Positions 51,413-60,167 of a stretch of DNA of 64,000 nucleotides are shown here, in pieces. The position numbers and the translations under genes are program-made. The stretch covers positions 1,612,001 to 1,676,000 of the forward strand of contig NZ_JAINZO010000002.1 in the NCBI RefSeq assembly GCF_020179605.1, written 5' to 3'. The first letter of the stretch is position 1; every line of letters begins with the position of its first letter. Below the pieces are notes generated by a model. It did not search any database. It was not told where the DNA came from and saw only the letters and a program-made list of their open reading frames with translations. Origin of the DNA: Geomonas agri (GTDB taxonomy: Bacteria; Desulfobacterota; Desulfuromonadia; Geobacterales; Geobacteraceae).

Positions 51413-51571
51413 GTTTTCATTAACCTTGCCAGCCCCGATTCCTCATCGGGGATGCATATAGAGAAGACACGACCGGCCTATGCCGGCGTGACCACAAACT
51501 GGGCGCGGAAGGTGCCTCGGTCCCGAGTTGACCGGCCCCGCAGCCCCTAAAGGAAAGGGAACAACGCATAT
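51413..51571 (+). other. Structured 5' leader of the RNase E/G mRNA
   Basis: The presumed leader of about 159 bases contains three short hairpins: CCCCGAT/ATCGGGG (51433-51451), CCGGC/GCCGG (51473-51486) and CTCGG/CCGAG (51516-51527), then AAAGGAAAGGG before the ATG at 51572. In E. coli the rne leader mediates autoregulation by its own product (family knowledge); a similar role here is inference. Confidence 0.5.
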
Positions 51572-54376
51572 ATGTCAAAGAAGATGCTGATCAATGCGCT
51601 TCATGCTGAAGAGGCGCGGGTGGCGATCGTTGAGGATGGCCGCCTGGTGGACCTGGATGTCGAGATCGCCGGCAACGAACAAACGCGCGGCAATATCTAC
51701 AAAGGGGTGGTGGTCCGTGTTGAGCAGGGACTGCAGGCCGCCTTCGTGGATATCGGGCTCAAGAAGCTGGGCTTTTTGCAGATGGGTGAACTGCACCCGG
51801 AAAACTGGAAGTGGCGTGACGACATCCCCGAGGAGCAGCGTCACCGCCGCCCGCGCATCCAGGAGGTGCTGAGAAGGGGGCAGGAACTGATCGTCCAGGT
51901 GGAGAAGGGGGAGCGCGACAACAAGGGCTCGGCGCTCACCACCTACGTCTCGCTGCCGGGGCGCTACATGGTGCTCATGCCGGGAAGCGACTCGGCCGGC
52001 ATATCCCGCAAGGTGGAAGCCGAAGGGGAGCGTAAGAAACTCAAGGAAATCATTGCGGAGATGACCATCCCGGAAGGGTACGGCTACATCATCCGCACCG
52101 AGGCCATGGGGCGCACCCGCGAGGAACTGCAGAAGGACCTGGACAACCTGGTCGCGCTGTACGAGGGGATCCGCGAGAAGGGCACGGCCATGAAGGGTGC
52201 CGGCATGATCTACCAGGAGTCTGCGCTGATCATCCGCACCATCCGCGACTACTTCTCCGCCGATATCGACGAGGTCCTGGTCGACAGCAAGGACGTGTTT
52301 AAGGACGTGCGCGAGGCACTGAAGGAAATCGATCCCGCCTTTGAGAAGCTGGTGAAGATGCATCAGGAGAAGCGTCCCATCTTCTCCCGCTACCAGCTGG
52401 AAGAGCAGATTGACCTGATCTACGAGAAGAAGGTGCCGCTCAAGTCCGGGGGCTCCATCTTCATCGAACCCACCGAGGCGCTGGTCTCCATCGACGTCAA
52501 CTCCGGCAAGTCAACCGGCGAGAAGGGGGTCGAGGACACGGCGTTCAAGACCAACCTGGAGGCTGCCGAGGAGGCGGCGCGTCAGCTTCGTCTGCGTGAC
52601 TTGGGCGGACTCATCGTTATCGACTTCATCGACATGCGTGACAGAAAGCACAACGCCGAGGTGGAGAAGACCCTCAAAAACGCACTCAAGGCGGACAAGG
52701 CGCGGGTCAACGTGGCGCGCATCTCGGAGTTCGGGCTCCTGGAGATGTCCCGCCAGCGCATCCGCCAGACCCTGAACCAGGCCAGCACGCTGGAATGCCC
52801 CCACTGTGACGGCAGGGGGAAAGTGAAGTCGGTCGAGGCGATGGCCCTTTCCTTCCTGAGAAAGGTGCATGCCGCTGCCGCCAAGGGGACCATCGGCGAG
52901 GTGGTGGGGAGCCTGCCGCTCGAGGTCGCCTACTACCTGTTGAACCGCAAGCGCCACGAGCTTTCCCAGATCGAGAACGACTACGACATCGAGGTTACGG
53001 TCAAGGGTAAGCCGTCCTACCTGCTGAACCAGATGGAGCTGGAACTGGTCAAGCGGGAGAAGCTGCCGCAAGAGGACCTGCCGCCGGAAAAATCGCTCCA
53101 GGGGAAGGCGCCGGCCAAGGAAGAACAGCCGGCCGCGGAGCCCGCCGACGGGCGCAAGAAAAAGAAAAAAGGGAAGAAGGCCCAGGAGCCGGAGGCCGGA
53201 GCGCATGCCACCGAAGCTGCTCCGGCCGCAGCACCCGCTCCGGCCGAGGAGCCTGCCGGCGCCGTGCACGCTGCTACGCCGGAGGGGGAGCCGGAGGAGC
53301 ACAAGAAGAAGCGCCGGCGCAAGCGCAAGCGGGGCAAGGGTGGAGCCGCCGAGGGGGGTGCCGAGCACGCCGCTGCCGAGGCGACCGCCGAGCTTTCCGG
53401 TGCAGCTCCCGCCGAACTGCCCGAGCCGGGCGCGGTGATGGAGCAGCCTGTTGCGCACGGCGCTGAGCAGGCACACCCTGAAGGTGGCGAAGAGGTGAAG
53501 AAGAAGCGCCGCCGCAAGAGACGGCGCGGCAAAGGTGGCCACGATACGCACGCGGCAGAGCTGGCGCAGGGCGAGGTGCCGCAGGTTGCCGCAGCACCGG
53601 TTGAGGTCGTGCCGACTGCCGAGGGTGCTGCCCCGGCAGGAGAGAGCGCCGAGAAGAAGCCTGCCCGCAAGAGACGTGGGCGCGGCAAGGGAGCCGTAGC
53701 CGAGGGTGCGCCCGATGCAGCGGTTGCCAGCGTGGCGGCTCACGGCGCCCAGGCAGAGGCGCCCGCAGCACAGCCGTCGCTGTCGGCGGACTCCGCCCCT
53801 GTAGGGAGCGCGAAGCCGGAGAAGAAAGCCCGCACTCCGCGCAAGGCAAAGGCTGCCGCCGCAGCACCGGAAGCACCGGTGGCACCGGCCGCGCCCGCTG
53901 CCGCACCGGCTGTCGAGCCTGCCGCGGTCGAGAACAAACCGGCGTCGGCGAAGAAGAAAAACATCGCCAAGCCTGCGGCCGCAGGGGCGCCGGCAGCGGC
54001 TCCCGCCGTGGCCGCCGCAACCCCGGCTGCACAGCCCAAGGCTGCCAAAGCTGGCAGGAAACCCAAGGCAGCCAAAGACGCGCAAGGGGCGGAGCCCAAG
54101 GCCAGGGACGCCCAACCGGTCCAGGCCCCGGCAGAGCCGAAAAAAGCCAAGGCGGCCAAAGAGCCGAAGCCTGCTAAGGCCGTCAAAGAGCCGAAGGCTC
54201 CTAAGGCAGCGAAGGCGTCCAAGGACTCCGGCGCGGGCGCTCCCGCTGCCGAGGCGGCCCCGGCCAAGGAGAAAGCTCCCGCCAAGCGCGCCAGGAAAGC
54301 GGCGGAGCCTGCCGCAGCGGCCGAGGAGAAGCCCAAGAAGCCGCGGGCCCCGCGCAAGAAGAAAGAAGAAGCTTAG
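51572..54376 (+). CDS. Ribonuclease E/G with long basic, Ala/Pro-rich tail
   Basis: The 934-residue protein has an S1 RNA-binding domain near residue 35-125 (RGNIYKGVVVRVEQGLQAAFVDIGL), the RNase E/G catalytic core with the acidic residues of SIDVNSGKS and IVIDFIDMRD, and the Zn-link-like CPHCDGRG at about residue 409. The core ends near 500. The remaining 430 residues are low complexity, mostly Ala/Pro/Glu/Lys, with repeated Arg/Lys blocks (KKRRRKRKRGKGG, KKKRRRKRRRGKGG, RKRRGRGKG). Such arginine-rich patches in RNase E bind RNA and partner proteins of the degradosome. A GTG/ATG upstream is absent; ATG 51572 follows AAAGGAAAGGG. It initiates mRNA decay and rRNA processing. Confidence 0.92.
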   Translation: MSKKMLINALHAEEARVAIVEDGRLVDLDVEIAGNEQTRGNIYKGVVVRVEQGLQAAFVDIGLKKLGFLQMGELHPENWKWRDDIPEEQRHRRPRIQEVLRRGQELIVQVEKGERDNKGSALTTYVSLPGRYMVLMPGSDSAGISRKVEAEGERKKLKEIIAEMTIPEGYGYIIRTEAMGRTREELQKDLDNLVALYEGIREKGTAMKGAGMIYQESALIIRTIRDYFSADIDEVLVDSKDVFKDVREALKEIDPAFEKLVKMHQEKRPIFSRYQLEEQIDLIYEKKVPLKSGGSIFIEPTEALVSIDVNSGKSTGEKGVEDTAFKTNLEAAEEAARQLRLRDLGGLIVIDFIDMRDRKHNAEVEKTLKNALKADKARVNVARISEFGLLEMSRQRIRQTLNQASTLECPHCDGRGKVKSVEAMALSFLRKVHAAAAKGTIGEVVGSLPLEVAYYLLNRKRHELSQIENDYDIEVTVKGKPSYLLNQMELELVKREKLPQEDLPPEKSLQGKAPAKEEQPAAEPADGRKKKKKGKKAQEPEAGAHATEAAPAAAPAPAEEPAGAVHAATPEGEPEEHKKKRRRKRKRGKGGAAEGGAEHAAAEATAELSGAAPAELPEPGAVMEQPVAHGAEQAHPEGGEEVKKKRRRKRRRGKGGHDTHAAELAQGEVPQVAAAPVEVVPTAEGAAPAGESAEKKPARKRRGRGKGAVAEGAPDAAVASVAAHGAQAEAPAAQPSLSADSAPVGSAKPEKKARTPRKAKAAAAAPEAPVAPAAPAAAPAVEPAAVENKPASAKKKNIAKPAAAGAPAAAPAVAAATPAAQPKAAKAGRKPKAAKDAQGAEPKARDAQPVQAPAEPKKAKAAKEPKPAKAVKEPKAPKAAKASKDSGAGAPAAEAAPAKEKAPAKRARKAAEPAAAAEEKPKKPRAPRKKKEEA

Positions 54377-54390
54377 ATCGCGAGGATGCA

Positions 54391-55173
54391 ATGAGGACAC
54401 TCCTGTTCACCGTCATCGTCCTTTGCTGTGCCCTCCCTGCCGTGGCGGGAACGCTTGAAGAGCTGACGCCGTATTTTGCAACGCAGTACTTCACCTGGCA
54501 GGAAAGCATTAACGGCAGGCGCCTGTTGAAGGAAGAGGGTCCCCTCTTCTCCGCTGGGGTCCGGGTGGGCGCTGTCACCGATAGAGCCTTCACCCTGAGG
54601 GCAAAGGGAGAGCTGTTCGGCTCGGAGGTCCGCTACCGCGGGGAAACCCAAGCCCCCGACTCGGCCCCGGTACATACCCGGGTTACCTACCTCGGCACCA
54701 GCGGTGAGGCAGACTTCGGGTACCGGCTCCGCTCCGCGGCCGGCGACCTGGAGCCGTTCGGCGGCATCGGCTACCGCTACTGGCTAAGGGACCTGCAGGA
54801 CTCCAACACCCCTGATGGTACCCGGGTCTCCGGCTATACCGAGACCTGGACCATGGGCTACACACGGGTGGGAGCCCGCGCCGCGACCGCTGCGGGCGGG
54901 GTGAAACTGACCGCCTGCGGCGGCGCCAAGTATCCCTTCTACGTGGGCAATACCGTCGATTTCGCCGGCAGCGGCGATACCACCTTCCGTCCCAAGGGAA
55001 GGTGGAGCGGGTTTGCCGAGGCAGGCGCCCGCTATCGCTCCTTGAGCATGAACCTCTTCTACGAAGGGTTCCGCTTCCACCAGTCCGATCTCAAGATGGT
55101 ACAGGGGACCGCGTACTTCCAGCCCGACTCATCCTCCGACATCTTCGGGATGAGGGTGGGCTGGACCTTCTAG
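54391..55173 (+). CDS. Putative outer-membrane beta-barrel protein
   Basis: This 260-residue protein has a signal peptide (about 1-19) and then alternating polar/hydrophobic strands with many aromatic residues and Gly turns (RYRGETQ, VTYLGTSGEADFGYRLR, GGIGYRYWLRD), ending in Phe (GMRVGWTF), the C-terminal signature of outer-membrane barrels recognised by BamA. It lies 14 bases downstream of the RNase E/G gene. I do not recognise the family. Start ATG 54391 follows GCGAGGATG, a weak site that suggests coupling to the previous gene. Confidence 0.75.
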   Translation: MRTLLFTVIVLCCALPAVAGTLEELTPYFATQYFTWQESINGRRLLKEEGPLFSAGVRVGAVTDRAFTLRAKGELFGSEVRYRGETQAPDSAPVHTRVTYLGTSGEADFGYRLRSAAGDLEPFGGIGYRYWLRDLQDSNTPDGTRVSGYTETWTMGYTRVGARAATAAGGVKLTACGGAKYPFYVGNTVDFAGSGDTTFRPKGRWSGFAEAGARYRSLSMNLFYEGFRFHQSDLKMVQGTAYFQPDSSSDIFGMRVGWTF

Positions 55174-55194
55174 CTTCCGCCACTACGGTATTTC

Positions 55195-55569
55195 ATGGAG
55201 CAGGCAATCTACATAGCCCTTCTGGGCGCGCTGGGCTGCTTGTCGCGCTATTTTCTCTCCGGTTTCGTGTACCGGGTCTGCGGCAACGCCTTTCCCTATG
55301 GCACCCTTGCCGTCAACGTGATCGGCGCTTTCCTGATCGGGCTCATCATGGAGTTCTCCATCAGGAGCGCCCTCGTCCCCCCCACACTTCGTTTCGCCCT
55401 CACCGTGGGCTTTCTCGGCGGGCTTACCACATTCTCCACCTTCAGCCTGGAAACCTTCCGCCTCATCGAGGAGGGAGCGCTGCTGCTCGCCTTTGCCAAC
55501 ATCATGCTGAGCGTAGTGTCCTGCCTTGCCTGCACCTGGCTGGGCATCATGGTGGCGCGCTGGCTGTAG
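55195..55569 (+). CDS. crcB: Fluoride exporter CrcB (FluC)
   Basis: The 124-residue four-helix protein has the CrcB hallmarks: GALGCLSRYFLS, YGTLAVNVIGAFLIG with the pore Asn, and VGFLGGLTTFSTFSLE with the polar track and Phe box. Dual-topology dimers export fluoride (family knowledge). No fluoride riboswitch is visible in the 21 bases upstream, so expression depends on the preceding unit. A DUF190 gene follows, a pairing seen in many genomes. Confidence 0.92.
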   Translation: MEQAIYIALLGALGCLSRYFLSGFVYRVCGNAFPYGTLAVNVIGAFLIGLIMEFSIRSALVPPTLRFALTVGFLGGLTTFSTFSLETFRLIEEGALLLAFANIMLSVVSCLACTWLGIMVARWL

Positions 55570-55608
55570 CTTGCCGCATTTCAATACCTTTCTGCCAAGG
55601 AGCGACAT

Positions 55609-55986
55609 ATGAAGGACAGGGACATGAGCCAGGAGAATGACAGGAAAGGGATGCTCGGTGAGCAGGTGCTGCTCAGGATCTTCATTGGAGAGCGGGACAA
55701 GTACAGGCACATCCCGCTCTACGAGGCGCTGGTGGAACTGTTCCGCACCGAGGGCTTTGCCGGCGCCACCGTGCTGCGCGGCGTGGCCGGGTTCGGCGCG
55801 CACAGCATGTACCACACCGACCGGCTGCTGAGGCTCTCCACCGACCTCCCCATGGTGATCGAGGTAGTCGACGAGAGGGCACGCGTTGAGGCGGTGCTCC
55901 CCACCGTGGAGGAGATGATGGACGGTGGCATGATCACCCTGGAAAAGGTGCAGGTCTGGCGCTACGCAAAGAAACGCTCAGCTTGA
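55609..55986 (+). CDS. DUF190 protein
   Basis: This 125-residue PII-like-fold protein shows the DUF190 core: VLLRIFIGERDKYRHIPLYEALVEL and GFAGATVLRGVAGFG, then DLPMVIEVVDERARVEAVLP. AAGGAGCG precedes ATG 55609. Genes for DUF190 and CrcB often adjoin, and a role in fluoride or ion homeostasis has been proposed for the group; its exact function is not settled. Confidence 0.9.
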   Translation: MKDRDMSQENDRKGMLGEQVLLRIFIGERDKYRHIPLYEALVELFRTEGFAGATVLRGVAGFGAHSMYHTDRLLRLSTDLPMVIEVVDERARVEAVLPTVEEMMDGGMITLEKVQVWRYAKKRSA

Positions 55987-56040
55987 AAGGACGAACCCAT
56001 CTGCTACACTCTCACCTTGTTCATGAAAAGGAGCGGATAG

Positions 56041-58731
56041 ATGGGCATATTAGAAAACCTGACCCCCCAGTGGATTGAGAGTCAGTACGAGCTGTGGAAA
56101 CAGGACCCGCAGCAGCTTTCCGAGGAGTGGCGCGCATTCTTCACCGGCTTCGAGCTGGCGGAGGGGGGAGCTGCCAGCGCCGCGGCACCTGTGGGTGGTG
56201 ACGAAGCGCTGAAACAGTCCGGAGTCCAGTCACTCATTTACCGTTACCGGGACATAGGGCACCTCCTCGCCTGTACCGATCCCCTTTCCCCCTGCCAGAT
56301 CGAGCATCCTCTGCTCTCCCTTTCGGCCTTCGGGTTGGAGCCCGCCGACCTCGACAAGACTTTCGTTACCAGGCGCTTCATGAGAAGAAGCGCGACCCTC
56401 AAGGAGATCCTGCAGGTGCTGCGCAGCACCTATTGCGGCTCGGTGGGCGTCGAGTTCATGTACCTCCAGGACCCGGACGAGCGCCAATGGCTCATCGACC
56501 GTATGGAACCCGGCGGCAACCGCGGCTTCTTCACACCGGAGCAGCGCCTCTTGCTGCTGAAAAAACTGAAGGAAGCAGCCCTCTTCGAGCGCGAGCTGCA
56601 CAAGAGGTTCCCCGGACAGACCAGGTTCTCCCTCGAGGGGGGCGATATCCTGATTCCCATGCTCGATGCCGCCGTAACCAAGGCCGCTTCGCTGGGCGTC
56701 ACCGACGTCGTCTTCGGCATGCCGCATCGCGGCCGCCTGAATGTCCTGTGCAACATCTTCGGGATGCCTTACGAGAATATGTTCGCGGAGTTCGCCGACA
56801 ACGCGGAGTACGGTGTGGTGGGCGAGGGGGATGTGAAGTACCACAAGGGCTTCTCGGTTGACCTCCCTGTCGATGCGGGCGGAACCGTGCATCTCACCCT
56901 CACCTCCAACCCGAGCCACCTGGAGGCGATCGACCCGGTGGTGCAGGGGAAATGCCGTGCCCGGCAGGACCGTATCGGCGAAGAAGGGGAGGTGCGGGTG
57001 CTGCCGCTGCTGATCCACGGCGATGCTGCATTCTCAGGCCAGGGAGTAGTCGCCGAGACGCTGAACCTCTCGCAGTTGGCCGGGTACCGGACCGGCGGCA
57101 CCCTCCACATCGTGCTCAACAACCAGATCGGCTTCACCACCAGCGCCGCCGATGCCCGTTCCAGCCACTACGCCACCGACGTCGCCAAGATGGTCCAGGC
57201 ACCGGTGTTCCACGTCTACGGCGACGACGCCGAGGCCGTGGTGCATGTCACCGAACTCGCCGTCGCCTACCGGGACCGCTACCGCAAGGACGTCGTGGTG
57301 GAAGTGATCTGCTACCGCCGGCACGGGCACAACGAAGGGGACGAGCCCTACTTCACCCAGCCGCTCATGTACCAGCAGATCAAGCTCCGCCCGCAACTGC
57401 ACTCCCTCTACGAGATGGAACTGCTTGGAGAAGGGGTCCCCGAGGAGGAGTTGAAGTCGATCGAGAATGAGGTGGTGCAGCGCCTGGCTCAGGCGGGCGA
57501 ACGGCAGGCCGCGCCGGTCGAATCGGCGTTCCTTGCCCGCTGGAGCGGTATGAAGCCCGGCGTTGCCAAGGTTGCCGTCCCGACCGCCGTCGCCGCTGCG
57601 ACCCTTTTGGAGCTCTCCGAGCAGCTCGCGCGGATCCCTGAAGGATTCCAGCCGCACCCAAAGGTGGCCGCCGTGCTGCAGAAGCGCCGCGACGCCGTCA
57701 TCAAGGGCGGGCCGCTCGACTGGGGTAACGTCGAGACCCTCGCCTACGCCTCGCTTCTATCCACCGGCGTCTCGATCCGCCTTTCCGGCCAGGACGTCCG
57801 CCGCGGCACCTTCAGCCACCGCCACTCGACGCTCTTCGACCAGCAGACCGGTGAGACCTACCTGCCGCTGTGCAGCGTGCTGGACAAGGGGGCGCGCTTC
57901 TGCGCCTTCGACAGCATGCTGGCCGAGTTTTCGGTGCTCGGTTTCGAGTACGGCTACTCGTTAGAGGCCCCCGACGCGCTCACCATCTGGGAGGCGCAGT
58001 ACGGGGACTTTGTCAACGGCGCCCAGGTAATCATCGACCAGTTCCTGGTGAGTGGCGAGGCCAAGTGGGAGCGCTCCAGCGGCCTGGTCCTTATGCTGCC
58101 GCACGGCTACGAAGGGCAGGGGGCGGAGCACTCCAGCGCCCGCATCGAGCGCTTCCTCGAACTTGCCGCGGCCGGGAACATCCAGGTGGTCTACCCCACC
58201 ACGCCCGCCCAACTTTTCCACGTGCTGCGCCGCCAGATGCTGCAGCCCTTCCGCAAGCCGCTGGTCCTGTTCACCCCGAAGAGCCTGCTGCGCCATCCCG
58301 ACTGCGTCTCCCGCCTGGAGGAACTCAGTTCCGGCACCTTCCGCGAGGTCATCGCTGAGCCCGCCGTGGGGGAGTCGGTGCGCCAGGTGATCCTCTGCAG
58401 CGGCAAGATCTATTACGACCTGCTAGGGCGGATCAGGAAGGACCAGCTGCAGGGGCATGCCCTGCTGCGGATCGAGCAGCTCCATCCGCTTCCCGTCGAA
58501 CAGTTGCGGGACGAGTTGCAGCGCTACCCGGCCGGCGCCCGTTTCACCTGGGTGCAGGAGGAACCGCGCAACATGGGGGCGTGGCGTTTCATCCACGAGC
58601 CCCTCTGCGAACTCTTGGGGACGGTACCGAGGTACGTCGGGCGTCCCGATGCCGCAGCGCCCGCCTCCGGCTCGCACCGCCTGGACCGCGTTGAGCAGGA
58701 GCGCATCGTGGACGAAGCACTGAAAATCTGA
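56041..58731 (+). CDS. sucA: 2-oxoglutarate dehydrogenase E1 component
   Basis: The 896-residue thiamine-diphosphate enzyme has the SucA layout: N-terminal binding segment (GILENLTPQWIESQYELWKQD), the ThDP/Mg region (DVVFGMPHRGRLNVLCNIFG, HGDAAFSGQGVV, LNNQIGFTTS), and the C-terminal pyrimidine-binding domain (GTFSHRHSTLFDQ, LPHGYEGQGAEHSSAR). It decarboxylates 2-oxoglutarate and passes the succinyl group to the lipoyl domain of SucB, encoded 40 bases downstream. GGAG precedes the ATG. The gene begins a four-gene operon (sucA, sucB, lpd, lipB) that contains the complete complex and its lipoyl-attaching enzyme. Confidence 0.95.
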   Translation: MGILENLTPQWIESQYELWKQDPQQLSEEWRAFFTGFELAEGGAASAAAPVGGDEALKQSGVQSLIYRYRDIGHLLACTDPLSPCQIEHPLLSLSAFGLEPADLDKTFVTRRFMRRSATLKEILQVLRSTYCGSVGVEFMYLQDPDERQWLIDRMEPGGNRGFFTPEQRLLLLKKLKEAALFERELHKRFPGQTRFSLEGGDILIPMLDAAVTKAASLGVTDVVFGMPHRGRLNVLCNIFGMPYENMFAEFADNAEYGVVGEGDVKYHKGFSVDLPVDAGGTVHLTLTSNPSHLEAIDPVVQGKCRARQDRIGEEGEVRVLPLLIHGDAAFSGQGVVAETLNLSQLAGYRTGGTLHIVLNNQIGFTTSAADARSSHYATDVAKMVQAPVFHVYGDDAEAVVHVTELAVAYRDRYRKDVVVEVICYRRHGHNEGDEPYFTQPLMYQQIKLRPQLHSLYEMELLGEGVPEEELKSIENEVVQRLAQAGERQAAPVESAFLARWSGMKPGVAKVAVPTAVAAATLLELSEQLARIPEGFQPHPKVAAVLQKRRDAVIKGGPLDWGNVETLAYASLLSTGVSIRLSGQDVRRGTFSHRHSTLFDQQTGETYLPLCSVLDKGARFCAFDSMLAEFSVLGFEYGYSLEAPDALTIWEAQYGDFVNGAQVIIDQFLVSGEAKWERSSGLVLMLPHGYEGQGAEHSSARIERFLELAAAGNIQVVYPTTPAQLFHVLRRQMLQPFRKPLVLFTPKSLLRHPDCVSRLEELSSGTFREVIAEPAVGESVRQVILCSGKIYYDLLGRIRKDQLQGHALLRIEQLHPLPVEQLRDELQRYPAGARFTWVQEEPRNMGAWRFIHEPLCELLGTVPRYVGRPDAAAPASGSHRLDRVEQERIVDEALKI

Positions 58732-58770
58732 AAAATACGTCGAACGGCTTTTAAAAGAAGGGAGAAGCAC

Positions 58771-60072
58771 ATGGATATCAAGGTGCCCGCGGTCGGCGAG
58801 TCGGTGTACGAGGCGGTAATCGCCAGGTGGCTCAAGAAAAATGGAGACGTGGTCTCCAAGGACGAGGCCCTCTGCGAGATCGAGACCGACAAGATCACCC
58901 TCGAAGTCACTTCGGAGGCGGACGGTGTCTTGAGCATCACCGTAGCGGAGGGAGAAACGGTGAAGATCGGTGCCGTCATCGGCAGCATCGACGCCCGCGG
59001 CCAGGATGCCCAAGCCGCCCAGGGAGGAACCGACAGCGCCGCTGCCGCGAAGCCTGCCGGCAAACCTGCCGCAAAGCCCGAGGTCAAACCTGAGACCAAG
59101 CCGGGGACGGCCGCTCCCATGTCCCCCTCGGGTCGAAAGCTGGCGCGCGAGCTGGGGGTCGAGCCGACTGCCGTCCAGGGCAGCGGGCGCGGCGGTCGCA
59201 TCACCAACGAAGATGTCATCAAGGCACAAGGCGCAAGGGCGGATGCCGCTGAACCCGCCAAAGCTCCCACGGCACCGGCTGCTCCGGCCGCACCCGCCGC
59301 TACCCCCAAACCGGCCGCGATGCCCGAACCCGCTCAACAGCCCAAGGCTGCCGCGCCGCCGGTCGACCAATCCGGGCGCGTGCTGCGCAAGCCCATGTCG
59401 CAGATAAGAAAGCGGATCGCCGAGCGCCTGGTCTCGGTGCGCCAGCACACCGCCATGCTTACCACCTTCAACGAAGTGGACATGAGCGAGGTGATCAAAC
59501 TCAGGAAAAAGCACGGCGAGCACTTTCAGAAGCGCCATGACGTCAAACTCGGTTTCATGTCGCTCTTCGTGCGCGCCTGCTGCGCCGCCCTACAGGAGTT
59601 CCCTGACGTCAACGCCAGCATCGACGGCGATGACATCGTCTACCACAACTACTGTGACGTCGGCATCGCGGTGGGGAGCGAGCGCGGACTGGTGGTGCCG
59701 GTACTGCGGAGCGCCGAGAAACTGAGCCTTGCGCAGATCGAGCAGTCCATCGCCGGCTTTGCCGAGAAGGTCCGCACCAACCGCATCGCCCTTGCCGACC
59801 TCGAAGGGGGGACTTTCACCATCTCCAACGGCGGCATCTACGGTTCCATGCTCTCCACCCCCATCCTCAACCCGCCCCAGTCCGGCGTGCTCGGCATGCA
59901 CAACATCCAGGAGCGCGCGGTGGTGGTGGACGGTCAAGTGGTGGTCCGCCCCATGATGTACCTCGCCCTTTCTTACGATCACCGCATCGTTGACGGCCAG
60001 GGTGCGGTCGGGTTCCTGAAGCGGGTCAAGGAATACATCGAAGATCCTGAAGAGATGTTGCTGGAGTGCTAG
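58771..60072 (+). CDS. sucB: 2-oxoglutarate dehydrogenase E2, dihydrolipoamide succinyltransferase
   Basis: The 433-residue protein has an N-terminal lipoyl domain (lipoyl Lys in EIETDKITLEVTSEADG), an Ala/Pro/Lys linker, the peripheral-subunit-binding domain (PSGRKLARELGVEPTAVQGS), a second linker of Ala/Pro repeats and the catalytic domain with SYDHRIVDGQG (active-site His and Asp). It forms the core of the complex between E1 (SucA) and E3 (Lpd). GAAGGGAG precedes the ATG. The gap to lpd (95 bases) holds a REP-like hairpin. Confidence 0.95.
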   Translation: MDIKVPAVGESVYEAVIARWLKKNGDVVSKDEALCEIETDKITLEVTSEADGVLSITVAEGETVKIGAVIGSIDARGQDAQAAQGGTDSAAAAKPAGKPAAKPEVKPETKPGTAAPMSPSGRKLARELGVEPTAVQGSGRGGRITNEDVIKAQGARADAAEPAKAPTAPAAPAAPAATPKPAAMPEPAQQPKAAAPPVDQSGRVLRKPMSQIRKRIAERLVSVRQHTAMLTTFNEVDMSEVIKLRKKHGEHFQKRHDVKLGFMSLFVRACCAALQEFPDVNASIDGDDIVYHNYCDVGIAVGSERGLVVPVLRSAEKLSLAQIEQSIAGFAEKVRTNRIALADLEGGTFTISNGGIYGSMLSTPILNPPQSGVLGMHNIQERAVVVDGQVVVRPMMYLALSYDHRIVDGQGAVGFLKRVKEYIEDPEEMLLEC

Positions 60073-60092
60073 GAGCAATCATCCCCCGCATG

Positions 60093-60114
60093 CCCCTCTC
60101 CCTCCGGGAGAGGG
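60093..60114 (+). repeat. REP-like palindrome between sucB and lpd
   Basis: CCCTCTCCCTCCGGGAGAGGG (60094-60114) is identical to the hairpin core of the repeat at 31617-31652. Inside an operon it can act as an mRNA stabiliser or pause site. Confidence 0.7.
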
Positions 60115-60167
60115 AGGAAAACAGCACTAAACGGAAGAGGACTCGATTCAACGTCTGGAGGGAAAAG

